From assembly GCA_963826505.1 (NCBI GenBank), contig CAWGXG010000007.1, positions 868,001 through 932,000 of the forward strand: a DNA stretch of 64,000 nucleotides, given 5' to 3'. Shown one piece after another: positions 52,916-61,859 of the stretch. Each line of letters starts with the position of its first letter. Position 1 is the first letter of the stretch. A model generated the notes under the pieces. The model was not told the DNA's origin. It did no database searches and saw nothing but the letters and a program-made list of their open reading frames with translations. The stretch is from CAWGXG01 sp963826505 (GTDB lineage Bacteria > Chloroflexota > Anaerolineae > Aggregatilineales > Aggregatilineaceae). The position numbers were made by a program, and so were the translations under genes.

Positions 52916-54466
52916 ATGCAGCAAAAATCACTGTACATTACCGACTTCTTGCAGCGCCGTGCCCAGCTTACGCCGGATCGGCTCGCCATCCGCGACACGC
53001 TGACCGGGCGGGACATCACGTACGCCGCCTGGAATGCCCAGGCCAACCAGACCGCCAACTTTCTGCGCGATCTGGGCGTCGGCCAGGGAGACCGCGTGGC
53101 GGTGCTCTCGACCAACAACATGGCCTATCTCGATATCTGGATGGCGTGCGGCAAGATCGGCGCGATCCTGCAAAACCTCAACTGGCGGCTGACGACGGCG
53201 GAACTCGAAGGGCTGATTCGTGACGCGGCTCCGGCGGTGCTGGCCTATTCCGACGATTTCATAGAGCAGGTGAACGAGTTGCGGGCACGGCTCCCCAGCG
53301 TGCGGCACTTCGTCGCCCTGAACCAGCGCGCCGATCCTGGTGACCGTCTTTTTGCCGAGCGCGACGCTTTCCCCGCCGCCCTCAACGCCCCACGCCCCGA
53401 TCTCGACTGGGACTCGCCCTGGGTGATCTGCTACACGGGCGGCACGACCGGCCTGCCCAAAGGCGCGATTCTGTCGCACGGCAACATGACCTGGAACAGC
53501 ATCAACACCGTGATGAGCTGGGGACTCGACCAGAACGATGTTGCGATCCTCAATGCGCCGCTGTTCCATACCGGCGGGCTGAACGTTTTCACGCTGCCGC
53601 TGATCCACGCAGGCGGCGCGAGTATTCTGTGCGGCGGCTTCGACGCGGCGCAGGTCTTCGACCTGATCGCCGGGGGTGATGTGACGCTCTTTTTCGGTGT
53701 GCCAACCATGTTCGTCGTCATGCAGCAGCATCCGCGCTGGGCGGAGGCGGATTTCAGCCGCCTGAAGCTGGTCATCAGCGGCGGCGCGCCCTGCCCGATG
53801 CCGATCTTCGAACGGTTCTGGGCCAAAGGCGTCGATTTCAAAACGGGCTACGGTCTGACCGAAGCCGGGCCCAACACGTTCTGGCTGCCCGCCGCCGATG
53901 TTCGGCGCAAGCCGGGCGCAGTCGGCTTCCCGCTGATGCACGTCGACGTGCGCATTGTGCGCGGCGACGAAACCGTCTGCGACGCCGGCGAGCCGGGCGA
54001 GTTGCTCATCCGCGGGCCGCACGTCACGCCCGGTTATTGGAACAATCCGCAGGCTACCGCTGACGCGATCCGTAACGGCTGGCTGCACACGGGCGATCTC
54101 GCTACACAGGACAGCGAAGGCTATATCACCATCGTCGGGCGGCTCAAGGATATGATCATATCCGGCGGGGAGAATGTGTATCCCGCCGAGGTCGAGAGCG
54201 TGATGTACCGCCATCCCGCCATCAAAGAAGCGGCGCTGATCGGCGTGCCCGATGATACCTGGGGCGAGGTGGGGCGAGCCATCGTCGTCAAAGAGCCGGG
54301 ACACGCGCTCACCGAAGACGACGTGATCGCGTTTTTGCGCGGCACTCTGGCGCGCTACAAAGTGCCCAAGTCGGTGATCTTCGTGGACGCCTTGCCCAAG
54401 ACAGGCGCGGGCAAAATCGATAAAAAGGTGCTGGCGGCGCAGTACGGCGCTGCTCAACAAGGATAA
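52916..54466 (+). CDS. Acyl-CoA synthetase (AMP-forming), copy 1
   Basis: A 516-residue ANL-superfamily ligase that activates a carboxylic acid as acyl-AMP and then acyl-CoA. The P-loop-like AMP motif is CYTGGTTGLPKGAILSHGN, A5 is TGYGLTEAGPN, A7-A8 WLHTGDLATQD and GRLKDMIISGGENVYPAEVE, and the catalytic Lys is in KTGAGKIDKKVL. The start is the ATG at 52916; upstream sequence is non-coding. Specificity cannot be read, but similarity to medium-chain or aromatic acid ligases is likely. It ends 6 bp before the hydrolase gene. Confidence 0.93.
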   Translation: MQQKSLYITDFLQRRAQLTPDRLAIRDTLTGRDITYAAWNAQANQTANFLRDLGVGQGDRVAVLSTNNMAYLDIWMACGKIGAILQNLNWRLTTAELEGLIRDAAPAVLAYSDDFIEQVNELRARLPSVRHFVALNQRADPGDRLFAERDAFPAALNAPRPDLDWDSPWVICYTGGTTGLPKGAILSHGNMTWNSINTVMSWGLDQNDVAILNAPLFHTGGLNVFTLPLIHAGGASILCGGFDAAQVFDLIAGGDVTLFFGVPTMFVVMQQHPRWAEADFSRLKLVISGGAPCPMPIFERFWAKGVDFKTGYGLTEAGPNTFWLPAADVRRKPGAVGFPLMHVDVRIVRGDETVCDAGEPGELLIRGPHVTPGYWNNPQATADAIRNGWLHTGDLATQDSEGYITIVGRLKDMIISGGENVYPAEVESVMYRHPAIKEAALIGVPDDTWGEVGRAIVVKEPGHALTEDDVIAFLRGTLARYKVPKSVIFVDALPKTGAGKIDKKVLAAQYGAAQQG

Positions 54467-54472
54467 CAACAC

Positions 54473-55276
54473 ATGCCAACCATCAAAGCGAGTGATGTCT
54501 CGCTCTATTATGAAATTCACGGGTCTGACAACCCCGAAACCTTATTGATGATCTGCGGAGTCGGGCAGTGGCGCGAGTCGTGGTGGCGCAATGTCGACAT
54601 CCTGGCGGAACACTTCCGCGTGGTGATCTTCGATAACCGGGGCGTGGGTGACTCCGACAAGCCGGACATTCCTTACACGCTCGACATGATGGCCGATGAC
54701 ACGCTTGGATTGCTGGACGCGCTCAAGATCGATCGAGCGCACGTCTTCGGGCATTCGATGGGCGGCGGGATCGCGCTGTTCATGGCGCGCAAACAGCCGC
54801 AGCGCATCAGCCGCCTGATCCTGGCCTCCACGCTGTATTGGGGGCCGCGCGTCACGATGCCATCCGCGCGCGCCATGCAGGCGCTGCAGGATCGGTCCGG
54901 CGACCCGTTGGAGCTGGTCCGGCGAGGGATCATGATCGCCGGTGCGCCGGGTTTTGCCGAGCGCGACCCGGAGGGCTTCGCCAAATTGATCGATCTGCGC
55001 TTCCGCAGCCAGCAGACGCCGAGTTTGTATCTGCGGCAGAGTACTTCCGGGCTGGCGTACTTCCAACACGATTACATCACCGATTTCACGCCGCCCATGC
55101 CCACGCTGCTGATGGTCGGGGCCGAGGACGAAGTCGCGCCGCCTGCCAACAGCCACGCCATCGCCGCCGCGTGGCCGGGTACGACGGTCACCGAGATTGA
55201 GGGCGCGGGGCACCTGTTCTTCATCGAGAAACCAGACGAAGCGAACCACGCCGTCATCTCGTTCCTGAAAGGGTAG
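54473..55276 (+). CDS. Alpha/beta hydrolase (enol-lactonase/MhpC-like)
   Basis: A 267-residue hydrolase with oxyanion region GVGQWRESWW, the DNRGVGDSD motif, the nucleophile elbow FGHSMGGGIAL, the acid in VGAEDEVAPP and His in GAGHLFFIEKP. Enzymes of this group hydrolyse C-C bonds, lactones or thioesters. It is flanked by six bases from the ligase gene and three from the second KAS III-like gene, so it belongs to the same transcript. A paralogue is at 46081. Confidence 0.9.
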   Translation: MPTIKASDVSLYYEIHGSDNPETLLMICGVGQWRESWWRNVDILAEHFRVVIFDNRGVGDSDKPDIPYTLDMMADDTLGLLDALKIDRAHVFGHSMGGGIALFMARKQPQRISRLILASTLYWGPRVTMPSARAMQALQDRSGDPLELVRRGIMIAGAPGFAERDPEGFAKLIDLRFRSQQTPSLYLRQSTSGLAYFQHDYITDFTPPMPTLLMVGAEDEVAPPANSHAIAAAWPGTTVTEIEGAGHLFFIEKPDEANHAVISFLKG

Positions 55277-55279
55277 CGC

Positions 55280-56300
55280 ATGTCTCGATACGCGCAGATC
55301 GCCAGCACGGGCCGCTATGTCCCGGCCAAAGTCCGCACCAATGCCGAGCTGGATGCCCTGTTGGGCGAGCCGGTCGACCAGTGGCTGATCGATAACGTCG
55401 GCATCCGCGAGCGGCACCTGATCGGCGACGACGAGGTGACGTCCGATCTCGCGGTTGCAGCGGCGGCGGCAGGCGCTCGAACGGGCGGGCGTCGCGCCAG
55501 AAGCGGTCGATCTGATCATCCTGGCGACCGACACGCCCGATTACGTCTCGCCGGGCACGGCCTCCGTGGTGCAGCTCAAGCTGGGCGCGCCCAACGCGGG
55601 TACCTTCGACGTGAACAGCGCGTGCGCCGCCTGGGTGATCGGGCTGGACATGGCCAGCCGTTACATCGCCACCGATCCGGCCTACAACCACATCCTGGTG
55701 ATCGGCGCGTATGGCATGACGCGCTATGTCAACTGGACCGACAAGCGCACCTGCACCCTGTTCGGCGATGGCGCGGGCGCGGTGCTGCTGCGCGCCGGAG
55801 ATCAACCCGGCTGGCTGGGCGGCAACATCAAGTCGGACGGCGCGTTTCACGACTACATGGGCGTGTTCATCGGCGGCACGGTCGAGCCAACGGGCGGCGA
55901 CGGCACGCCGCGCCAGGTGCTCGAAATCCGCAAACGGTTCCCGCCGGACACCAATAACAAGGGCTGGCCGCCGCTGGTCCGTGCGCTGCTGCACAAAATT
56001 GGGCGCGAGGTGAGCGACGATCGACCGCATCTACTTCACGCAGTTGAACTCTGCGCACCATCGAATATCGTGATGAACGAGCTGGGTTTACCCGCAGACC
56101 GGACTCATACGATCATGGATAAGTGGGGTTACACCGGTTCGGCGTGCATGCCTATGGCGCTCGACGATGCGGTCGAGCGCCAGATCGGCCCGCAGCCCGG
56201 CGAATTGGTTGTGTTCTGCGGCAGCGGGGCAGGCTATACGATGGCGGCGTCGGCGTTCGAGTGGACGGGTGAGGAGGAGTCGCAGCATGTACGTCGGTGA
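55280..56300 (+). CDS. KAS III-like thiolase-fold enzyme (copy 2), with indels
   Basis: About 340 residues, FabH-like. The Cys nucleophile is in FDVNSACAAWVIGLDM, which is canonical. An extra G near 55462 shifts the frame (AVAAAA to QALERAGVAPEAVDLI), and three further slips between about 56010 and 56075 cancel out; reading through them gives RIYFTQLNLRTI and then MNELGLPADRTHTIMDKWGYTGSACMPMAL. At the HQAN site this reads TQLN, and at GNTS it reads GYTG, so both other triad residues differ from FabH. It overlaps the next ligase gene by 14 bases. Confidence 0.8.
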
Positions 56301-57828
56301 TACGCTGGCACGCCGCGCGATCTACACGCCTGACCGGCTGGCTGTCGTAGACACGGGCAAAGCCGACCGGCCTCACTACACCTACGCGCAGATGAACACG
56401 CGCGCCAACCGGCTGGCGAACTGGCTGGCCGACGAAGTCGGCGTGGGCAAGGGCGACCGCATCGGGATCGTGGCGCATGATGGCGTCGAATTTCTGGACG
56501 CGTTTTTCGCGTGCGGCAAGCTCGGCGCGATCCTGGCCTGTTACAACTGGCGCATGCATTGGCGCGAGTTGTGGAGCGTCGTGAACGATACTACACCCAA
56601 GGTGCTGATCTTCTCGGACGAATTCAAAGACAGTATCGACCAACTGCTGCCTGATGCGCCGAGTGTGACCCACGCGCTGCACATCGAGGGCGCGGGGATT
56701 CCCGGGCAGCCAGCGTTTTGAAGATGCGCTTCAAACGGGATCGTCCGCCCCGGTGACGACCGAATCGGTGACCGAGGAAGATACCGTCGCGTTGATCTTC
56801 ACGGGCGGGACGACCGGCCTGCCCAAAGGTGCGCAGATCAGCCACCGCATGATCGCGTGGAACACGCTCAACACGGTGATTCACGACATTTTGCCCGGCG
56901 ACACGACCGTCAACGTCTTCCCGATGTTCCACACGGGCGGGCTGCTGGTCTACACCATGCCGCTCATGATCGTCGGGCGGGACGGTGATCCTGGTGCGGC
57001 GTTTCGACGCCGCGCTGGTGCTGCATTTGATCGAGGAATACCGCGCGGACTTTTTCGCGGGCGTGCCGACCATGTACCAGATGCTGACGCAAGCGCCCAA
57101 CTGGGAGCAGGTCGATCTCAGCAGTCTGCGCTTCTGCACGAGCGGAGGCGCGCCGCTGCCCGTGACGCTGGTCGAGAAGTTCGGCAGCGAAAAAGGCGTG
57201 CGCTTCAAGCAGGGCTTCGGCATGACTGAGTTCGGCCCCGGTATTTTCGCGCTGGCGCCGGAAGATGCCATCCGTAAGGCGGGCAGCATCGGACGGCCCA
57301 ATTTCTTCGTCGATGCGCGCGTGGTGGACGAGCGCAACCACCCGCTGGGGCCGGACGAGGTCGGCGAGCTGGTGCTGCGCGGACCGTCGTTTTGTTCCGG
57401 CTATTTCAATCTGCCGGATGCCATGGACGACGTGGTCGACGCGGAGCAGTGGTTCCACACCGGCGACATGGCGTATTATGATGACGAATGGTATTTCTTC
57501 ATCGTGGATCGCAAAAAGGATATGTTCATCTCCGGCGGTGAGAACGTCTATCCGGCGGAGATCGAGCAGGTGCTCTACCGGCACCCGGCGGTCCACCAGT
57601 GCGCCGTGATCGGCGTGCCCGATCCGAAATGGGGCGAGGTCGGGCTGGCCTGCGTGGTACTCAACCCCGGCGCGACCGCCGTCCGCGGACGAATTGATCG
57701 CGCTGTTACGCCAGAACCTGGCCGGGTATAAGGTCCCCAAATCCGTTGCTTTCCTGGATGCCCTGCCGATTTCAGCGGCGGGTAAAATCCTTAAGCGCGA
57801 GCTGCGCGAGCAGTTCGCGGACGCCTGA
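56287..57828 (+). CDS. Acyl-CoA synthetase (AMP-forming), copy 2, with three indels
   Basis: About 513 residues, an ANL ligase paralogous to the one at 52916. The AMP motif is FTGGTTGLPKGAQISHRM, A5 is QGFGMTEFGPG, A7-A8 are WFHTGDMAYYDDEW and DRKKDMFISGGENVYPAEIE, and the catalytic Lys is in ISAAGKILKRELREQF. Three single-base insertions break it: near 56706 (CCCGGG for CCCGG), 56978 (GTCGGGCGGG for GTCGGCGGG) and 57680. With these removed the protein is continuous and complete, ending at the TGA at 57826-57828. A different acid from that used by copy 1 is likely. Confidence 0.85.
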
Positions 57829-57980
57829 CCCAATGTCTTGTGCAGCCGAGCCGTAATGGCAAAAGGAGGTCGCATCGTAGAACACCCTTGCTTGAGTCCG
57901 GCTTCAGAGGTTTGCTGTATAGCCCGTAACTCGCGAGCGTACGTAAAAAAGACGGTCCAATACAAAAAGGAGATTTTTCA

Positions 57981-59258
57981 ATGCGTAAAGGGATTCTGCT
58001 CGTTCTGGCTGTAGTGATGGCGCTGTCGTTGGTGACCGCGCCATCGTTTAGCCGTACTGCCAAAGCGCAGGACGGTGAAGTGCTGAAAATCGGCTTGATG
58101 ACCGATCTGTCCGCTGTGCTGCAACTGTACGGTGTCGAGCTTGAAAACGGCTTTACGCTGGGCCTCGACTACGCGACCGACGGCACAATGACTGTGGCCG
58201 GGCGTCCGGTCGAAATCGTCGTGCGCGACTACGCCAACGATGCCGATCTGGCCGCCACCCAGGCGCGCGAACTGATCGAAGTCGAGGGCGTCGAAGTGCT
58301 GGTGGGCGCGCCGTCGTCCGGTGTGACCCAGGGCCTGGTCGACATCGCCGCCGAATATGGCGTAATCTTGATGGCTGGCCCCGCGGCTGACCCGCGTCTG
58401 ACCGGCGAATTCTTCAAGCCGACCACCTTCCGCGCGTGCCGCAATTCTTACCAGGATGCTTTCGACATCGCGTCGTGGGCTGTCGAGAATGTGGGCACCA
58501 ACTACATGCAGCTTGCGCCTGACTATGCCTTTGGTTACGGTTCGGTTGCGGCCTTCGATTACGCCTTCATGCAGAAGGGCGCCAGCTTTGTCCAGGACGC
58601 GATCTACGCGCCCACCGATACCACCGAATTTACGCCTTACCTGCAGCAGGTCATCGACTCCGGCGCGGATGGCGTGATCATCACCTGGGCTGGCGCGTCG
58701 GCCATCAACCTGTTCCAGCAGGCGAGCGAAATGGGCCTGGGCACCGATCCTGACAAACCCGTGATCATCACCGGCTTCAACTCGAATGACATCGTCAAGG
58801 CCGCTTCCGACCCGTCACAGATCGGCAGCATCGGCTTGATCGTTTACCACTACACCCTGCCCAACAACGCCGTCAACGACTGGCTGGTCGAGCAGCACAA
58901 AGCCAAGTACAACGACGTGCCCGACCTGTTCACCGAATGCGGTTTCGCCACGGCGCAGGCGCTGGTGGCCGGTGTGGAGATGGCCAATGGCTCGACCCTG
59001 CCCGAGGACTTGATCCCGCAGTTGGAAGGTCTGACGTGGGATGGGCCGAAGGGCTCTTACTATATGCGCCCCGAAGATCACCAGGCGCTGATGCCTATGT
59101 ACGTGGTCAAGCTCGTCAACCTGGACGACCCCGATCAGAAGTACTACGAGCTGGTGGGCGAAGTCTCGGCTGAAGACGCCGCTCCGCCGTGCGAGGCCGG
59201 CGCGGATCGCAGCAGCGACACGCTGGACTGCACGCCGCTGGCCGAGCGCATGCAGTAG
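57981..59258 (+). CDS. Liv-type ABC transporter substrate-binding protein
   Basis: A 425-residue exported type I periplasmic-binding protein. The signal peptide GILLVLAVVMALSLVTAP ends near AKAQ. The mature part begins VLKIGLMTDLSAVLQLYG and contains VLVGAPSSGVTQGLVDIA and the hinge region typical of LivK. It lacks a lipobox. Liv proteins bind branched-chain amino acids, but relatives next to CoA ligases often bind aromatic or short-chain acids. A perfect AAGGAG site precedes the ATG. A weak promoter may lie at 57892-57921 (TTGAGT with TGTATA). Confidence 0.93.
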   Translation: MRKGILLVLAVVMALSLVTAPSFSRTAKAQDGEVLKIGLMTDLSAVLQLYGVELENGFTLGLDYATDGTMTVAGRPVEIVVRDYANDADLAATQARELIEVEGVEVLVGAPSSGVTQGLVDIAAEYGVILMAGPAADPRLTGEFFKPTTFRACRNSYQDAFDIASWAVENVGTNYMQLAPDYAFGYGSVAAFDYAFMQKGASFVQDAIYAPTDTTEFTPYLQQVIDSGADGVIITWAGASAINLFQQASEMGLGTDPDKPVIITGFNSNDIVKAASDPSQIGSIGLIVYHYTLPNNAVNDWLVEQHKAKYNDVPDLFTECGFATAQALVAGVEMANGSTLPEDLIPQLEGLTWDGPKGSYYMRPEDHQALMPMYVVKLVNLDDPDQKYYELVGEVSAEDAAPPCEAGADRSSDTLDCTPLAERMQ

Positions 59259-59285
59259 GCGCGACTCTTTCATCGGGTTTTAGGT

Positions 59286-59315
59286 TGGGGGATGCATAGC
59301 CTTATGCATCCCCCA
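59286..59315 (+). other. 13-bp stem-loop between the binding-protein and ATPase genes
   Basis: TGGGGGATGCATA pairs perfectly with TATGCATCCCCCA around a 4-base loop. There is no T-run, so it probably stabilises or partly terminates the upstream mRNA, which would let the binding protein be made in excess over the transporter core. Confidence 0.65.
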
Positions 59316-59335
59316 CAGTTCAAGTGAGCATACTT

Positions 59336-60130
59336 ATGCTGGACTCCAACGTTATTCTGGAAGGCCGGGAACTCCGCAAGGAATTTGGCGGTCTGGTCGC
59401 GGTGGCCGACGTGTCGCTGCAAGTCCACGCCGGTGACCTGCATTCGATCATTGGGCCGAACGGCGCGGGCAAAACAACCTTGTTCAATATATTGACCGGC
59501 AATCTCAAGCCGACGCGCGGCAGCGTGTGGTTCAAAGGGCGCGACGTGACCCACGAGCCGCTGCATCGCCGGGTGCATCTGGGCATTGGGCGGTCCTTTC
59601 AGATCACTAATATTTTTCCCAATCTGACGGTGTTGGAAAACGTGCGGTTGGCCGCTCAGGCGCTGGGCGGAGACAATTTCAAGTTCTGGTGGCACTATCG
59701 CCGCTTTAAGCAGTACTCCGAGCAGGCGATGGCGGCGATCGGGCAGGTCGGCTTGTTGGACAAGGTGGGCATCCCCGCCGCGATCCTGCCGCACGGCGAT
59801 CAGCGCAAGCTGGAGCTGGCGATCCTGCTGGTGTCGGACGCGGACCTGCTGCTGCTGGACGAGCCCACCGCCGGGATGGCCACCGAACAGGTCCCCCAGT
59901 TGATCCAGACGATCCGGCAGGTCCAGCAAACCACCAGCAAAACGATCATGTTGGTCGAGCACAACATGAATGTCGTGATGAATATCTCGGACCGCATCAC
60001 GGTGATGCACCAGGGCGAAGTCCTGGCCGAAGGCACGCCCACCGAGATCACGCGAAACGAAACGGTGCAAAAAGCCTATTTGGGCGAGTTGTACGGCGAC
60101 TTTGCCGGGATCATGGGAGCGTCGTCATGA
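59336..60130 (+). CDS. livG: Liv-type ABC transporter ATP-binding protein (LivG)
   Basis: A 264-residue ATPase. Walker A is IIGPNGAGKTTLFN, the Q-loop is GRSFQITNIFPNLT, the signature region reads LPHGDQRKLELA (the LSYGDQR form usual for LivG, with Pro-His), Walker B is LLLLDEPTAGM and the H-loop LVEHNMNVVM. A GTG at 59324 could also start it. Its stop overlaps the livF start (ATGA). Confidence 0.94.
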   Translation: MLDSNVILEGRELRKEFGGLVAVADVSLQVHAGDLHSIIGPNGAGKTTLFNILTGNLKPTRGSVWFKGRDVTHEPLHRRVHLGIGRSFQITNIFPNLTVLENVRLAAQALGGDNFKFWWHYRRFKQYSEQAMAAIGQVGLLDKVGIPAAILPHGDQRKLELAILLVSDADLLLLDEPTAGMATEQVPQLIQTIRQVQQTTSKTIMLVEHNMNVVMNISDRITVMHQGEVLAEGTPTEITRNETVQKAYLGELYGDFAGIMGASS

Positions 60131-60849
60131 GCGCGGCACAGGCGGACAATCTCATCCTCGACGTGCAGAACATCCATACCTTCATTGGAGAATTTCACAT
60201 CCTCGAAGGGGTATCGGTGCAGGTGCCGCGCGGCAGCATCACGGTGCTGTTGGGGCGCAACGGCGCGGGCAAGACCACCACGCTGCGCAGCATCATGGGC
60301 CTGACCCCGCCGCGCAGCGGGCAGATCCTGTTCGACGGCCAGACGCTCCAGGGACGGCGCACCCACAAAATCGCGCAGATGGGTATCGGCTATGTGCCGG
60401 AGAACCGCATCATCTTCCGTGATCTGACCGTCGCCCAAAATCTCCAGATTGCCGAGCGTGCCAAGGGTGACCTCGAGCGCAAGTCTGACTTCATTTTCAC
60501 GCTGTTTCCCGATCTCAAGCGGCTGATTCACCTACCGGGTGGCAAGCTCTCCGGCGGCCAGCAGCAAATGCTGGCGGTGGCGCGCGCGCTGGTGCCCGAC
60601 AACAGCCTGCTGTTGATCGACGAGCCGAGCGAAGGGCTGGCTCCGGTCATCATCGAGCAGATGATGGAAGCCATCCGCCAGCTTTCGGTGCGCACGACGG
60701 TCTTACTGGTCGAACAGAATTTTCAGGTTGCCAGCCAACTGGCCGAGCGCTACGTCATCATTGAAGAAGGACTCTCGGTGGACGCAGGCCGCATGTCCGA
60801 TCTCGTCAACGATCCCGACCGGATCAAAATGTACCTGGGTGTGGCCTAG
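60127..60849 (+). CDS. livF: Liv-type ABC transporter ATP-binding protein (LivF)
   Basis: A 240-residue second ATPase of the importer. Walker A is LLGRNGAGKTTTLRS, Q-loop YVPENRIIFRDLT, signature KLSGGQQQMLAVARAL, Walker B LLLIDEPSEGLAP and H-loop LLVEQNFQVA. Typical LivF length and order. Coupled to livG by a four-base overlap and followed by livH after 11 bp. Confidence 0.95.
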   Translation: MSAAQADNLILDVQNIHTFIGEFHILEGVSVQVPRGSITVLLGRNGAGKTTTLRSIMGLTPPRSGQILFDGQTLQGRRTHKIAQMGIGYVPENRIIFRDLTVAQNLQIAERAKGDLERKSDFIFTLFPDLKRLIHLPGGKLSGGQQQMLAVARALVPDNSLLLIDEPSEGLAPVIIEQMMEAIRQLSVRTTVLLVEQNFQVASQLAERYVIIEEGLSVDAGRMSDLVNDPDRIKMYLGVA

Positions 60850-60860
60850 GGGAGGCATCG

Positions 60861-61859
60861 ATGCGGAGCTATTTTGCGAATCTGTCGCCCCAACACCGCC
60901 GGTCGTGGGGATTGGTGGCGGCCTATGTAAGCCTGCTGTTGGTGGTGAGCCTGGTCGACTTCGGCGTAAACACCGCCGGGCAAACCGTCTTCCGGGGCAT
61001 CTTGTTGGGGATGCTGGTCTTTCTGGTGGCGTCGGGCCTGTCGCTGATCTTCGGGCTGCTCGACGTGCTGAACTTCGCGCAGGGCGCGTTTTTGTTGATC
61101 GGTGCGTATGTCGGCTATGACGTGTATACGTCAGTCGGCGGTAACGCCAATGTGCGCTTTGTGGCGGCGATAGTGGGCGGCGTCGTGTTCGTTTCGCTGG
61201 TGGGGGCGATCATGGAGACGGCGCTGATCCGGCCCCTCTACGAGCGGCCCGTGTTCCAGCTCGTGCTGACGTTCGGGCTGGCAGCTATTTTCCTCGATCT
61301 GGTCGAGCGCTATTATGGCCCGGACCCCAAACAACCGCTCGCGCCGCCGGCCATCCTGGACAAGAAGTTCACCCTGTTCGCGCAAAGTCTGAGTTATTAC
61401 CGCCTGTTTATTATCGGGCTGGGGCTGGTGATGATGATCGGCGTGTTTCTGCTGCTGAACCGGACGCGGATCGGCATCATCATCCGCGCGGGCGTGCAGG
61501 ATGCGGAGATGGTGCAGGCGTTGGGCATCAACGTGCGGCGTGTGTTTACGCTGGTGTTTGTGCTGGGCGCGGCGCTGGCAGGGCTTGGAGGAATCGCGTT
61601 GGTGCCCTACCAGGGCGCGACGCTCGAAATGGGTAACCAGTTCTTGATACTCGCCATCGTGGTGATCGTGATCGGCGGCATGGGGAGTTTTGAGGGGACC
61701 GCCATCGCCAGCATTATCGTCGGGCTGACGCGCGCTGTCGCCGAACAGCTTTCGCTGACCCACTTCGACGCGCCCGTCCTGGCCGAAACGTCGATCCTGG
61801 CTTTGATGATCGTCGTTCTGCTCGTCCAGCCGAGCGGCCTGTTTGGCAGGGAGGAATGA
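60861..61859 (+). CDS. livH: Liv-type ABC transporter permease (LivH)
   Basis: A 332-residue inner-membrane permease with about nine hydrophobic helices. LivH markers are GLSLIFGLLDVLNFAQGAFLLIGAY, RPLYERPVFQLVLTFGL and the ATPase-contact AGVQDAEMVQALGINVRR, followed by GALAGLGGIALVPYQG-like AALAGLGGI. It is slightly longer than the 290-310 usual. The stop overlaps the livM start. Confidence 0.94.
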   Translation: MRSYFANLSPQHRRSWGLVAAYVSLLLVVSLVDFGVNTAGQTVFRGILLGMLVFLVASGLSLIFGLLDVLNFAQGAFLLIGAYVGYDVYTSVGGNANVRFVAAIVGGVVFVSLVGAIMETALIRPLYERPVFQLVLTFGLAAIFLDLVERYYGPDPKQPLAPPAILDKKFTLFAQSLSYYRLFIIGLGLVMMIGVFLLLNRTRIGIIIRAGVQDAEMVQALGINVRRVFTLVFVLGAALAGLGGIALVPYQGATLEMGNQFLILAIVVIVIGGMGSFEGTAIASIIVGLTRAVAEQLSLTHFDAPVLAETSILALMIVVLLVQPSGLFGREE

